DNA of 64,000 nucleotides from AP-15 sp963737145 (lineage in GTDB: Bacteria > Pseudomonadota > Alphaproteobacteria > ATCC43930 > CGMCC-115725): positions 248,001-312,000 of the forward strand of contig CAVTRO010000004.1 in NCBI GenBank assembly GCA_963737145.1, in the 5' to 3' direction. The stretch's first letter is position 1, and every line of letters begins with the position of its first letter. A model generated the notes under the pieces. That model did not search any database, was not told the DNA's origin, and saw only the letters and a list, made by a program, of their open reading frames with translations. Positions 1 through 8,260 of the stretch are shown here, one piece after another. Made by a program: the position numbers and the translations under genes.

Positions 1-33
1 GGGGTCAAACTCAGCCTACGCCAGCGACGATTG

Positions 34-369
34 CTAATGCCCCAGGAGCATATTGGAAGTGCCGGTGGCGGCTCCGCTCGCGGTGCCGAGCGCTCCGCCG
101 ACGACCGCACCCACGGGACCGGCGCTTGCAGCCCCTCGCGAGCCCCCGGCCTCCATCCCGGAGACCGCGCCGGTTACCGGGTTTCCGTAGCCCGGTGACC
201 GCGCCGGTGCGGATGCCGAGTTTCCATGCCCCGACGACCGCACCGGGTGGCAGCCGTGGTTATAATACTTGTAGCCCGCCGCACAGTGGTACGTCGCCAT
301 TACCGGACTCGACGCGCCCGCCGCCAAGACGGCCGAGGTGACCGCCAGAACCTTCAACAATGTACGCAT
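34..369 (-). CDS. small secreted Gly/Ala-rich hypothetical protein
   Basis: A 111-residue protein of unknown function. The chosen ATG is an internal one that puts a classic signal peptide at the N-terminus: a basic start, a hydrophobic run LLKVLAVTSAVLAAGA and an alanine-containing cleavage region near residue 25. The mature part begins with a two-cysteine stretch (CAAGYKYYNHGC) and then becomes rich in Gly, Ala and Ser, ending in a VGAVVGGALG-like segment that resembles glycine-zipper proteins. It is probably exported to the periplasm or envelope. An upstream in-frame start would add 13 residues that do not look like a signal peptide. No domain is recognised. Confidence 0.5.
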   Translation of the reverse strand: MRTLLKVLAVTSAVLAAGASSPVMATYHCAAGYKYYNHGCHPVRSSGHGNSASAPARSPGYGNPVTGAVSGMEAGGSRGAASAGPVGAVVGGALGTASGAATGTSNMLLGH

Positions 370-467
370 CGCTCCCTCCGCCAAACATGCAAAAGAGCGC
401 CGAAGCACCCGCGGCGCAAACGCTCCACAACCAAATCGCGTTCCACGCGTGCAGAGCCCGCTCCGAC

Positions 468-1112
468 TTACCCATTCGAAGCTGGATCGGGATGGAGCTG
501 CAAAAAGGCCGCGGTCGCCTTGGCTGCCCGTCGCTTGGCCTCGGCCGGATCGGGGGTCGCGGCGACCCCGAGCAGTAACCCGACCATCAGGCCCTCCCAG
601 AGAAGCCCCAAAAACTGCATCGCCATTTCCGCTGGTTCTCCGGGGCCTATGAGCCCGGTCGATTGCGCGCTCGCCAATAGTTCGGCGAGCGCGCGGCGCG
701 TGGCGTCCCGACCGGCCGAGTTGAGAGCTTGGGCAATCTCGGGCGAGCGTGCCGCCTCGGCGATCGCCAAGCGGAATGTCGCGATGATCGAAGGGTGGGA
801 GGTCTCACGCACGAGGTTCGCCGCAAAGGCGGTAAGCGTTGCCGCGAGTATCTCCCGGCTGCGTGGAGCGGGCAGGCCCAAGGGCAGCCGCATTCGATCG
901 GCGCGGCTCTTGATGCAGGCGACGAGCACCGCTTGCTTGCTGCCGAAATTGGCGTAGAGATCACGTTTCGAGACTTTGGCGCGTGTCGCGATATCGAGCG
1001 TGCTGGTAGCAGCGTAACCGTCCTCTGTGAATGCCTTGAACGCGGCCCCGAGGATGCGCTCGTTGGTAGGGATCTCGGGCGAGACCGGAACGGGGCTGGT
1101 GGATCTTTTCAT
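468..1112 (-). CDS. TetR/AcrR-family transcriptional regulator
   Basis: A 214-residue TetR-type repressor. The N-terminal DNA-binding domain covers roughly residues 15-65, with the family-typical helix-turn-helix (TLDIATRAKVSKRDLYANFG). The rest is an all-helical ligand-binding domain. I chose the ATG at 1112 because GGAGA precedes it at good spacing; an upstream TTG adds three residues. It is divergent from an MFS transporter, and the 89-base gap carries two GGTACC-type inverted repeats that are good operator candidates. The likely role is ligand-responsive control of itself and the transporter. The ligand cannot be read from sequence. Confidence 0.9.
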   Translation of the reverse strand: MKRSTSPVPVSPEIPTNERILGAAFKAFTEDGYAATSTLDIATRAKVSKRDLYANFGSKQAVLVACIKSRADRMRLPLGLPAPRSREILAATLTAFAANLVRETSHPSIIATFRLAIAEAARSPEIAQALNSAGRDATRRALAELLASAQSTGLIGPGEPAEMAMQFLGLLWEGLMVGLLLGVAATPDPAEAKRRAAKATAAFLQLHPDPASNG

Positions 1113-1137
1113 GTTCTCCAAAGAATCACCTTGCTAC

Positions 1138-1177
1138 GGTACCATATCGTACCTAGTTGTCGGTACCACCAGGTACC
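1138..1177. promoter_or_regulatory. two palindromic candidate TetR operators
   Basis: The TetR-MFS intergenic region holds two inverted repeats. One at 1162-1177 is a perfect 6-4-6 palindrome (GGTACCACCAGGTACC). One at 1138-1153 is GGTAC-6 nt-GTACC. Their starts are 24 bp apart. Paired palindromes between divergent regulator and transporter genes are the usual arrangement for TetR control. Binding by this regulator is inferred. Confidence 0.6.
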
Positions 1178-1201
1178 TGCCAACTCTGCCCTGAGGTCCT
1201 C

Positions 1202-2524
1202 ATGAGTGTCCAGACTTCTCGGTCCACAGGGGTTACCAAGACCGACCACATACGAACGCCGAAGGGGGCTTGGCTGATCGTCGGTCTGCTGTTCCTGTTC
1301 ATGCTGATCAACTTCGCCGACAAAGCGGTGATTGGGATCGCCGCCGTCCCGATCATGCAGGAGTTGCAGCTGAGCCCGCGCCAGTTCGGGTTGCTCGGCT
1401 CGAGCTTTTTCCTGCTGTTTTCGGTTTCGGCGATCGTCACCGGCTTCATCGTCAATCGAGTACAAACACGCTGGGCGCTGCTCGTCATGGGGCTGATCTG
1501 GGGATTGACCCAGTTCCCGATGATCGGGACGGTCGGGTTTGGCGCCATTATGGCCTGCCGAATCGCGCTTGGCGCCGGCGAAGGCCCGGCTTATCCAGTC
1601 GCGCTTCATTCGACCTACAAATGGTTTCCCAATCAGCTGCGCACGTTGCCGACAGCGATCGTCGCGCAAGGCGCCGGCATTGGGATCATGGTGGCGCTGC
1701 CGCTGCTCAACTGGGTCATCGTGCATTATTCCTGGCACTGGGCGTTCGGTGTGCTTGGCCTCGCCGGCCTCGCCTGGACTGCGGCGTGGCTGGCGCTGGG
1801 CCGCGAGGGTCCGCTGACCGCTGCCACCGCGACGGATGCGGCGCCAACAGCCGAAAGGATCGCCTACGGACAGCTGCTGCTCAGCCCGACAATCATTGCG
1901 GCCTGGTGCGCGAGTTTCGGCGCTCAATGGGGGTTGTCGCAAGCGCTGTCCTGGCAGGGGGCGTTTCTGATCAAAGGGCTCGGCTTTGCGCAGGGCTCGA
2001 TTGGCCTGTTGGGCGCGCTGCCGGCGGGCGCCAGCGTGATCCTGGTAATCGCCGCGGGCTGGTGCTCGCAACGCCTGCTCGCACGCGGAGTGTCGAGCCG
2101 GGTGGCGCGCGGAATCTTCGGCGGCGCCTGCGTCGCGCTCGGCGGCGCGGGGTTGGCGATCATGCCATACGCGCCGGGCATTCCCGTCAAGATCGCCCTA
2201 ACGACGCTGGGGGTGGCGCTGCCTTCGGTCGTCTACGTGATCGGCAATGCCGTCGTCAGCGAAATCGCGCCGGTCGCTCAGCGCGGCGCTCTGCTCGCCA
2301 TCGGCACCGCTTTCAGCACCTCGGCCGGGCTTCTGGCCCCCTATATCATGGGCAGCGTCGTCGAAACAGCGGCGACGCCGCTCGACGGCTTCAACACCGG
2401 CTTCATTATTTGTGGCGTCATCATGCTGATCGGCGGCCTTATTGGGATGGCGCTGATGCGTCCGGAGCGCGAGATGATGCGGTGGGCGATTGGAATGCCA
2501 GCGGCGGCAGCCGGGTCCGCCTGA
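1202..2524 (+). CDS. MFS transporter
   Basis: A 440-residue inner-membrane protein with about 12 hydrophobic helices, typical of the major facilitator superfamily. The first helix (WLIVGLLFLFMLINFADKAV) is followed by an amphipathic loop (MQELQLSPRQFGLLGSSFF) like that of the anion:cation symporter group, suggesting uptake of an organic anion. I chose the ATG at 1202 because GAGG lies 6 nt upstream; an upstream GTG would add 15 non-hydrophobic residues. It is divergent from the TetR gene and probably controlled through the operators between them. Substrate unknown. Confidence 0.88.
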   Translation: MSVQTSRSTGVTKTDHIRTPKGAWLIVGLLFLFMLINFADKAVIGIAAVPIMQELQLSPRQFGLLGSSFFLLFSVSAIVTGFIVNRVQTRWALLVMGLIWGLTQFPMIGTVGFGAIMACRIALGAGEGPAYPVALHSTYKWFPNQLRTLPTAIVAQGAGIGIMVALPLLNWVIVHYSWHWAFGVLGLAGLAWTAAWLALGREGPLTAATATDAAPTAERIAYGQLLLSPTIIAAWCASFGAQWGLSQALSWQGAFLIKGLGFAQGSIGLLGALPAGASVILVIAAGWCSQRLLARGVSSRVARGIFGGACVALGGAGLAIMPYAPGIPVKIALTTLGVALPSVVYVIGNAVVSEIAPVAQRGALLAIGTAFSTSAGLLAPYIMGSVVETAATPLDGFNTGFIICGVIMLIGGLIGMALMRPEREMMRWAIGMPAAAAGSA

Positions 2525-2568
2525 GGCCGGGAATAACCGCTCCTATCGCGTCTCGGACGGGCGCCCAT

Positions 2569-3370
2569 TCACGGTTGCTCTTCGGTGATGACCTTGAATT
2601 CGGCGAGCTGGGTTGGACCGAAGCTGGTCGAAAAGGCGACGTCCGCAGCATCGCGGCCGCGGGCAATCAAAATCCGGCCAATCCGCGGCTGATTGTGCCG
2701 CGCGTCGAAGGTTTACCAACCACCCTCCAGAAGAACCTCGAACCATGCGCTAAAGTCCATCGGGTCCGGAACCGCAGGCACGCCGATATCACCGAGATAG
2801 CCGGCCCAATACCGCGCCGGTATGTTCATGCACCGGCAAAAGGCGATCGCCAAATGGGCAAAGTCGCGGCACACGCCGAGACCTTCCTGGTGCCCGTCCC
2901 AAGCCGTCCGGGTCGAGCGCGCGTCGGGGTAGCTGAAAGTCAGGCGATCATGCACATAGTCGCAAATCGCCTGGACGCGTGCCCATCCTGGCGGCACGCT
3001 ACCGAAAAGAGACCATGCGATATCCGAAAGACGGTCGGGTCTCGCAGTAGCGGCTGCCGAGCAGAAACTCCAGCGGCTCGTCGGGCAAATTCTCTACCAG
3101 GATCTGTCCTGCATCAGGTTCGACCGCATCGGGCAGTCCGCTGTCGCAGACCACATTGTTGCTTGAGACGGATAAGGTACCCGGAGGGAGCACAACCCGT
3201 GTGCCAATATTCCCGAAATGATCAGTATAGGTTTGCGATAGAATGGGGGGATCGAACGTAATCCGATGCCCTTCCGTTAGGTCGTTCAGACGGCTGGGAT
3301 GAACGCTGAGCAACAAAATGGTCGGACTTGGCGCCGGGCTGCTGAACCCAATGTCATAGCCGATCCGAAT
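2569..3370 (-). pseudogene. transglutaminase-like cysteine peptidase, decayed
   Basis: Pieced together, this encodes a protein of about 266 residues with the bacterial transglutaminase-like N-terminal beta domain (IGYDIGFSSPAPSPT..LLSVHPSR) and a transglutaminase core with the nucleophile region GVCRDFAHLAIAFCR and the C-terminal WYTFDARHNQPRIGR-type segment. Three lesions are visible. An extra G at 3037-3039 shifts the frame (GAGACCCGACC where GAGACCGACC would read through). A TAA at 2713-2715 replaces the expected Tyr after W. The expected start codon after GGAGGAG reads ATT (3368-3370). Reading continues in frame after the TAA to the TGA at 2569. The combination of frameshift and nonsense codon argues for real decay, though sequence error cannot be excluded. 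Confidence 0.75.
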
Positions 3371-3578
3371 TCTCCTCCGAAGCCCCTATCCCGGGAATGC
3401 AGCAGGGATCGGCCTCGCAAGAATTGGGCCGGGTCTGTCGTTAAGATTGAACCTCTAAGAACGGGCTCCGGTTCCCACATAATGGGCGCGGCGCGCTGCG
3501 CATCGGCGCGCCGGACACCGAACCAAAAATTCGAACCCGGGCGTCTATCCCTGCCGCCCGGTCATCTCGCCAAGCGGC

Positions 3579-4361
3579 CTATTGCGCGGCGGCTGCCAAA
3601 GTTTGATGCGCCGCAGTTGCTGGCCGATGCGCCTTGAGGAACGCGCGCACGTGGCGCAGCGCTAGCTGGATCTGTTCCGGGTTCGCCTTCCACGGATAAA
3701 TGCTGACCTGCGCATTGGGTGCGAGATGCGCGCTCTCCAACGCGACCGCGTACGGGTGCGCCGGCACGTCGTCCGGCAGTATTAGGATCGGCGTCTGGCA
3801 GCGCTTCACGAAATCGCGCGTCACCGTGAACACGAAATCGGCATTGCTGCGGTACATCTTGTTCAGGAACGCGTCCACCTGGTCAATTTTGATATCCGGT
3901 CGGCGCTCGCACAGGGGTGGCCCCCAGCCCTTGATGTTGTTCTGGTAGAAGAGGTCGGGCATCGTCGGGCGGAAGCCGCTCGGCTGCGCCAGCACTGCGG
4001 CGACGACGCGGTCGGGTGCCTGCCTTATCAGATTCCAGATGAACGGGCCGCCGATGCAGAAGCCCAGCACCATGAACTCGCGGATGCCGAGGTGATCCAT
4101 CAGGCCGAAATGGTCGTCTGTGTAGGCGTCCCACGGCCGGTCGATCTCGAGCGGCCCCGAAGACTGGCCGCCATTGGCGTTGCGCAGATCCGCCGCGATG
4201 ACACGGTATTCGCCCTTGAACTCCTCCAATGGGTTGAACGGGTGGTTCGCGAGACCCGCGACCGTCGAATTGAGCCCGCCGCCAGGGATGACCATGAGCG
4301 GGAAACCGGAGCCGACCTCTTCGTAATGGATGCGGGCGTTGCCTTTTTCGTAGAACGGCAT
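3579..4361 (-). CDS. alpha/beta hydrolase with Cys in the nucleophile elbow
   Basis: A 260-residue alpha/beta-hydrolase-fold protein. The oxyanion strand region (MVIPGGGLNST) lies near residue 25, a strand ending in D59 follows (VIAADLRN), and the nucleophile elbow is G-F-C-I-G-G around residue 102, so Cys replaces the usual Ser, as in dienelactone hydrolases. A likely catalytic acid lies in LILPDDVPAHPY. A clear catalytic His is not obvious near the C-terminus. GAGGAG precedes the ATG. It stands alone, with 208 bases of nothing recognisable on the decayed-transglutaminase side and 256 bases on the other. The substrate is unknown. Confidence 0.85.
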   Translation of the reverse strand: MPFYEKGNARIHYEEVGSGFPLMVIPGGGLNSTVAGLANHPFNPLEEFKGEYRVIAADLRNANGGQSSGPLEIDRPWDAYTDDHFGLMDHLGIREFMVLGFCIGGPFIWNLIRQAPDRVVAAVLAQPSGFRPTMPDLFYQNNIKGWGPPLCERRPDIKIDQVDAFLNKMYRSNADFVFTVTRDFVKRCQTPILILPDDVPAHPYAVALESAHLAPNAQVSIYPWKANPEQIQLALRHVRAFLKAHRPATAAHQTLAAAAQ

Positions 4362-4617
4362 AGGGGTTCTCCTCGGTGGGGGTGTTGACGAATGCTATCC
4401 ACTGGATCGAAGCCTTGCGTCCCCTGCCCTCGCGAAGGCTGGGGATGCAAGGCCGTTCTGCAGCCCTTCATCTCAATTCTTCCCTTCCGCGCTACATTAA
4501 AGCATCCCATGGGTAATGCATCACCAAATCCCCAGTTAAGATGCTGGGGGGACCGCTCGCGAGCAGTGGCCTGCGAGACTGAGCCCGAGGCCGCGCTCGA
4601 GATTGCAGGAGGCAGCC

Positions 4618-5052
4618 ATGTTCATCTCCGATGTGCTACGGACCAAGGGCCATCACGTCGAGAGAATACACCCCGCGGATAGCGTCGAGCTCGCGGTCCG
4701 CAAGCTGGCTGAGCATCGCATCGGTGCCCTGGTCGTGGAGGATCGGTGGATGAAGCCGGTCGGCATCTTCTCGGAGCGCGACTTCATCAAGGCGATAGCC
4801 CGTGACGGCGCCGCCGCGCTCGGCTTCGAGGTCCAACAACTGATGTCGACGCCGATCCTCACCTGCCGCCCCTCCGATCGCATCGATGCCGTGCTGGCCA
4901 CGATGACGACAGCGCGCATCCGTCACTTCCCGGTGATCGACGGCAGCGAGCTGAAGGGCATTGTCAGCATCGGCGATCTCGTGAAACACCGCCTCGACGA
5001 AAAGGAGCTGGAGGCGAGCGTTCTTCGCGATATCTCGCGCATGCGCGCCTGA
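4618..5052 (+). CDS. tandem CBS-domain protein
   Basis: A 144-residue cytoplasmic protein made of two CBS motifs (about residues 8-65 and 73-135) forming one Bateman module. These modules usually bind adenosyl nucleotides such as AMP or ATP. Diagnostic stretches are GALVVEDRWMKPVGIFSERDF and RHFPVIDGSELKGIVSIGDL. The ATG at 4618 is preceded by a near-ideal AGGAGG at 4607-4612, so it is preferred over the TTG at 4603. It is transcribed alone. Stand-alone CBS proteins of this size are common in alphaproteobacteria and are thought to be energy sensors; the partner here is unknown. Confidence 0.92.
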   Translation: MFISDVLRTKGHHVERIHPADSVELAVRKLAEHRIGALVVEDRWMKPVGIFSERDFIKAIARDGAAALGFEVQQLMSTPILTCRPSDRIDAVLATMTTARIRHFPVIDGSELKGIVSIGDLVKHRLDEKELEASVLRDISRMRA

Positions 5053-5200
5053 TTGCCGCCCGATCCCGAGGCGGTGCGTGATCCGCGGCCGGAAATTCCG
5101 GCACTGATGACGGGCCGCAGCCGACCCAAATCTAAGCCTCTCCTCCCGTGCCGGATCGTGCTACCGTCCGGGACCGGGTCGACCAGCGGAGGCCGGGAGC

Positions 5201-5953
5201 ATGGATCTTCGGACGGTGCGAGAAGAGGCGATCGCGGCAACCACGCGCGCGTTCTGGGACAAGAACGGCTTTGTCCCCGACGAGGACAGCGACGAATGGG
5301 AAGCCGAGTATCGCCGCCAATTCGAGCAGGCAAAAAGACGCCATGCGACGGGACCAGCCGCCAAGGCCGAACCCAGCCTCGCCGCCAGTGCGCCGCCGGA
5401 GGAGGATGGCTGGGCGGTATTGACCGGCGCCCCGACCCAGATCCGCTGGGCATCCGCGCTGCGCGCGGACCGCATACGCGAGATCAAGGACCCGAGTATC
5501 CGCCACTGGCTAACGACGACCTGGACTAAGGCGAAGAGCTGGCTTGATACCCGCGAGATGCTCACGCCGATCTTCCTGCAGAGGATCCAGCCGCATTACG
5601 CCGAATACCGCCGGCAATCCGACGAACGGGCCCGGGCGCTGGCGGCGGAAGGGCAGGCTAAAGCCGCCGCGGCCGAGGCGCTGCACCGCGAAGTCGAGGC
5701 CGCCGGGATCACGGTCGAAGGGTTGATCGAGCTGATCGACATCGCCGAACGGCTGCCTGCAGTCCCGATCAAGGGGAAGGTGGCGGAGCTGGAGTTTAAT
5801 AAGCGAAATCTCCGCGTCTTTGAAACCGCGGATCCGGCGGTTCTGATGGTGCTCGAAAAGACGGAGACCGAGCGCAGCGAGTATGGGATCGAGCGCGATG
5901 AAGGCCTCGTTGGCGATCTGCGGTTGTTCGCCCGAGCGGAGGAGCTGAAGTGA
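5201..5953 (+). CDS. hypothetical protein, cupin-gene partner
   Basis: A 250-residue soluble, charged protein that I do not recognise. It has no signal peptide or membrane segment. Residues 1-50 are acidic and helical (AFWDKNGFVPDEDSDEWEAEY), followed by a Pro/Ala linker, a Trp-rich helix (IRHWLTTTWTKAKSWLDTREM) and an Ala/Glu/Arg-rich probable coiled coil near residues 145-175. Its GTGA stop/start overlap with the dioxygenase-like gene indicates translational coupling, so it probably acts in the same process. A role as accessory subunit or chaperone would be speculation. Confidence 0.7.
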   Translation: MDLRTVREEAIAATTRAFWDKNGFVPDEDSDEWEAEYRRQFEQAKRRHATGPAAKAEPSLAASAPPEEDGWAVLTGAPTQIRWASALRADRIREIKDPSIRHWLTTTWTKAKSWLDTREMLTPIFLQRIQPHYAEYRRQSDERARALAAEGQAKAAAAEALHREVEAAGITVEGLIELIDIAERLPAVPIKGKVAELEFNKRNLRVFETADPAVLMVLEKTETERSEYGIERDEGLVGDLRLFARAEELK

Positions 5954-7155
5954 GCAACCCATCGCCGTCCATTGGGCCGTCTATCGGGCCGAGAGAGGCG
6001 ATGGAACGGCTCAATTCCGAAGCGGCAAAGTTTCACATATGGCTGCGAACCCAGGCAAACGCCCCGGCGCAACGCCCGTGGTTTCGCGAAACCAGGCTGG
6101 ACGCGAGCGGGCGGATTGCCGAGGGCCGAGTCGGCGCCGCGCAGCTCAAGCCCCGTTGCCCATCACTGGCGGTGGAGCGAGATCTCGCCTTATCTCGATC
6201 GCATTGCCGAGATTGCGCGCGGCGCCGATGTCTCGCCGATAGAATTCGCCGAACGCCAGCAATTCCTGCTCACCAACCCCGGGCTTGGCGGGCGGCTGCA
6301 GGTCACCAGCACGATGCGCTGCGCGGTATCGATCTACAATCCGGGCGATGTCGCGCCCGTCCACATCCACACCCCGAACGCCAGCCGCACCATTTTGTCG
6401 GAGGCGGGCGGCTACACGACGATCGACGGGGAGCGTTGCCAGGCCGCGCGCGGTGACTTGATCCTGACGCCGAACGGCACTTGGCACGATCACGGCAACG
6501 ACGGCGACGAGCCGGTCGTGTGGATCGACGTCTTGGACTTCCCGCTGATGGAGTTCCTCGATTGCGTCTGGCTCGACGAGGCCTATCCTGGGAAAACCGA
6601 TGGCAATGCCCGCGCGCAACGAGTTACCCGACCGCCCTCATATTCGCACAAGCTCTACGGCCGAGGCGGCTTGGTGCCGCGCTTTGTGCAGCACCGGCGC
6701 GGTTTCGGACGGACACGTCCCCGATGTTCCGCTGCAGCGGCGCCGACATCCGCGAAACGCTCGACGGCCTGCGCCGGGAAGAGGGGGATCCGTATGACGG
6801 CCTTAGCCTGAGGTTCGTCAATCCGGCGACCGGAGCGGCCTTGTTTCCGACATTGGATTATGGCGCGATGCTGCTCCGCCCGGGCGAGGCGACCCGCTTT
6901 AAACGGGAGACCGCAAGCACGCTCTATGTCGCGATGGAAGGCGAGGGGGTCACGGAAGCCGCCGGGCGGCGCTTCGAATGGCGGACGAACGACATTTTTG
7001 TCGTGCCGGGTTTTGCCTGGCGCCGCCACAGCAACGCAGGTAGCATGGATGTGATCCTTTACACCGTGTCGGATGCGCCCTTGCTCGATAAGATCGGGCA
7101 ATATCGGGCACAGGGCCGGTTGCCTGACGATGCGGTGGCCGAGCTCGTGCCTTGA
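5950..7155 (+). pseudogene. gentisate 1,2-dioxygenase-like bicupin, frameshifted
   Basis: About 401 residues once two compensating indels are repaired. The first cupin carries the metal-ligand pattern PVHIHTPNASRT...GTWHDHGN (two His of HxH and a later His). The second carries RPGEATRF...VVPGFAWRRHSN. Together these match the gentisate / 1-hydroxy-2-naphthoate dioxygenase family of Fe(II) ring-cleavage enzymes. The frame breaks at the CCCC at 6151-6154 (one C too many) and is restored near 6708/6709 (one base missing); the total length stays a multiple of three. If these are sequence errors the gene is intact. The GTG start overlaps the upstream stop. Substrate unknown; a role in aromatic degradation is inferred from the family. 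Confidence 0.75.
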
Positions 7156-7178
7156 TGTGAACGACGGGGGGTCACGAG

Positions 7179-7406
7179 ATGAGCATTGTCCGCGAGCTTC
7201 TCGACGACGCAATTGCGCTGCAAAAAGACGGGCTGAGCCCGAGCCGGATCGGGCTCGCTCTCACCGACCGCTGGGAGGCCGAGGAGCTGGGCGCCGCGGG
7301 GAAGGTAAAGCGGACCCGCTCGCCGTCTGGCTCGATTGAGCTGCTGTTCCCAGGCGGCGAGAAGATCGTGTGGAACGGAGCACGCTGGAATTACGTCCCG
7401 GTCTGA
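7179..7406 (+). CDS. small hypothetical protein (75 aa)
   Basis: A 75-residue protein starting with ATG shortly after the dioxygenase-like gene, so probably in the same transcript. It contains an N-terminal helix (MSIVRELLDDAIALQKDGLSP) and a C-terminal strand-rich part with three glycines and aromatic residues (LFPGGEKIVWNGARWNYVPV). There is no signal peptide. It is not recognised as a known family. Confidence 0.5.
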   Translation: MSIVRELLDDAIALQKDGLSPSRIGLALTDRWEAEELGAAGKVKRTRSPSGSIELLFPGGEKIVWNGARWNYVPV

Positions 7407-8211
7407 CACCCTGCCGCGCTGTTGGCGGCAACCCTGGTCACGGCTCGGCTCTGCCATCGTCCTGGTGGCAGCAGTTGCGGCTGGGCCCGCAGCCGCCGAC
7501 GAGATGGTTGCAAATTACAGTGCTTATTGGGCAGGGCTTCCCGCGGCGAATATCCGCCTGACCTTGCGCGAGGCTGCTGCCGGGTATCACGACGAGATCG
7601 AAATCACGACCCAGGGTCTGCCGCGCCTGCTCTCCCGGTTTCGCGCGACCGCTTCGGCCGAGGGGCGCCTTGGCGCGGATCGGACGGCGGAGCCGTCGCG
7701 TTATTTAGCGGCCTATGATCTTCGCAAGCGGCACGACAGCCGGATCAGCATGCACTTTGTCCGCCGCCCCGGGGGGACGGTCGCCGAGCGAGGTTCCGAC
7801 GACACCAGCCGAAAGCCGCCCTTGGCCGAAGCGTTCCGCAACAATTCGGTCGACCCGCTGTCCGCCCTCGAACGCATCCGCGAGGCGCTGCGCACGGCCA
7901 AGCCCGGACGCAGGTTTACAGTCCCGGTCTATGACGGCGCCCGGCGGTTCGACATCATCGGGGAGATCCGGCCAAGGAACAACCCCGCGGATGGCACCCT
8001 GCGGGCCGACCTGACGTTGCGTGCGATCGCCGGCTTTCGGGGCGAAACCAGCGAGGACGGCGACCCCGACGACGCGCCGCGCAAGGTCGAGCTGACCGTG
8101 ACCGATGACGCGAGACTGATCCCCCTGTCGATCACGCTACCGGTCTTCTACATGCCGCTGGTGATCCGCTTCGAGGAACTCTGCCCGACTGCTCGGTCTT
8201 GCTCGAAATAG
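7336..8211 (+). CDS. DUF3108-like periplasmic protein
   Basis: Up to 291 residues. The conserved part starts after a signal-like stretch (SAIVLVAAVAAGPAAA) and reads NYSAYWAGLPAANIRLTLRE, characteristic of DUF3108 proteins, which form a lipocalin-like barrel in the periplasm. Later segments (YDGARRFDI, PLSITLPVFYMPLVIRFEEL) fit the same family. Only TTG at 7336 and GTG codons near 7465 are available as starts and there is no good ribosome site, so the N-terminus is uncertain and overlaps the small upstream gene. The function of the family is not established. Confidence 0.65.
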   Translation: MSCCSQAARRSCGTEHAGITSRSDTLPRCWRQPWSRLGSAIVLVAAVAAGPAAADEMVANYSAYWAGLPAANIRLTLREAAAGYHDEIEITTQGLPRLLSRFRATASAEGRLGADRTAEPSRYLAAYDLRKRHDSRISMHFVRRPGGTVAERGSDDTSRKPPLAEAFRNNSVDPLSALERIREALRTAKPGRRFTVPVYDGARRFDIIGEIRPRNNPADGTLRADLTLRAIAGFRGETSEDGDPDDAPRKVELTVTDDARLIPLSITLPVFYMPLVIRFEELCPTARSCSK

Positions 8212-8260
8212 GATGGCCCGCCATTTTGCGGGTCGTCACGACGTCGACGAGAGCACCAAG

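Noticed and set aside
1109..2071. 320-codon minus-strand frame over the MFS gene
   Set aside because: Rich in Arg, Gln and His with no domain; it is the mirror of a clear membrane transporter.
2543..2746. Separate small gene downstream of the transglutaminase stop
   Set aside because: The true continuation of the transglutaminase reads through the TAA in the same frame to 2569; the other frame is a shadow.
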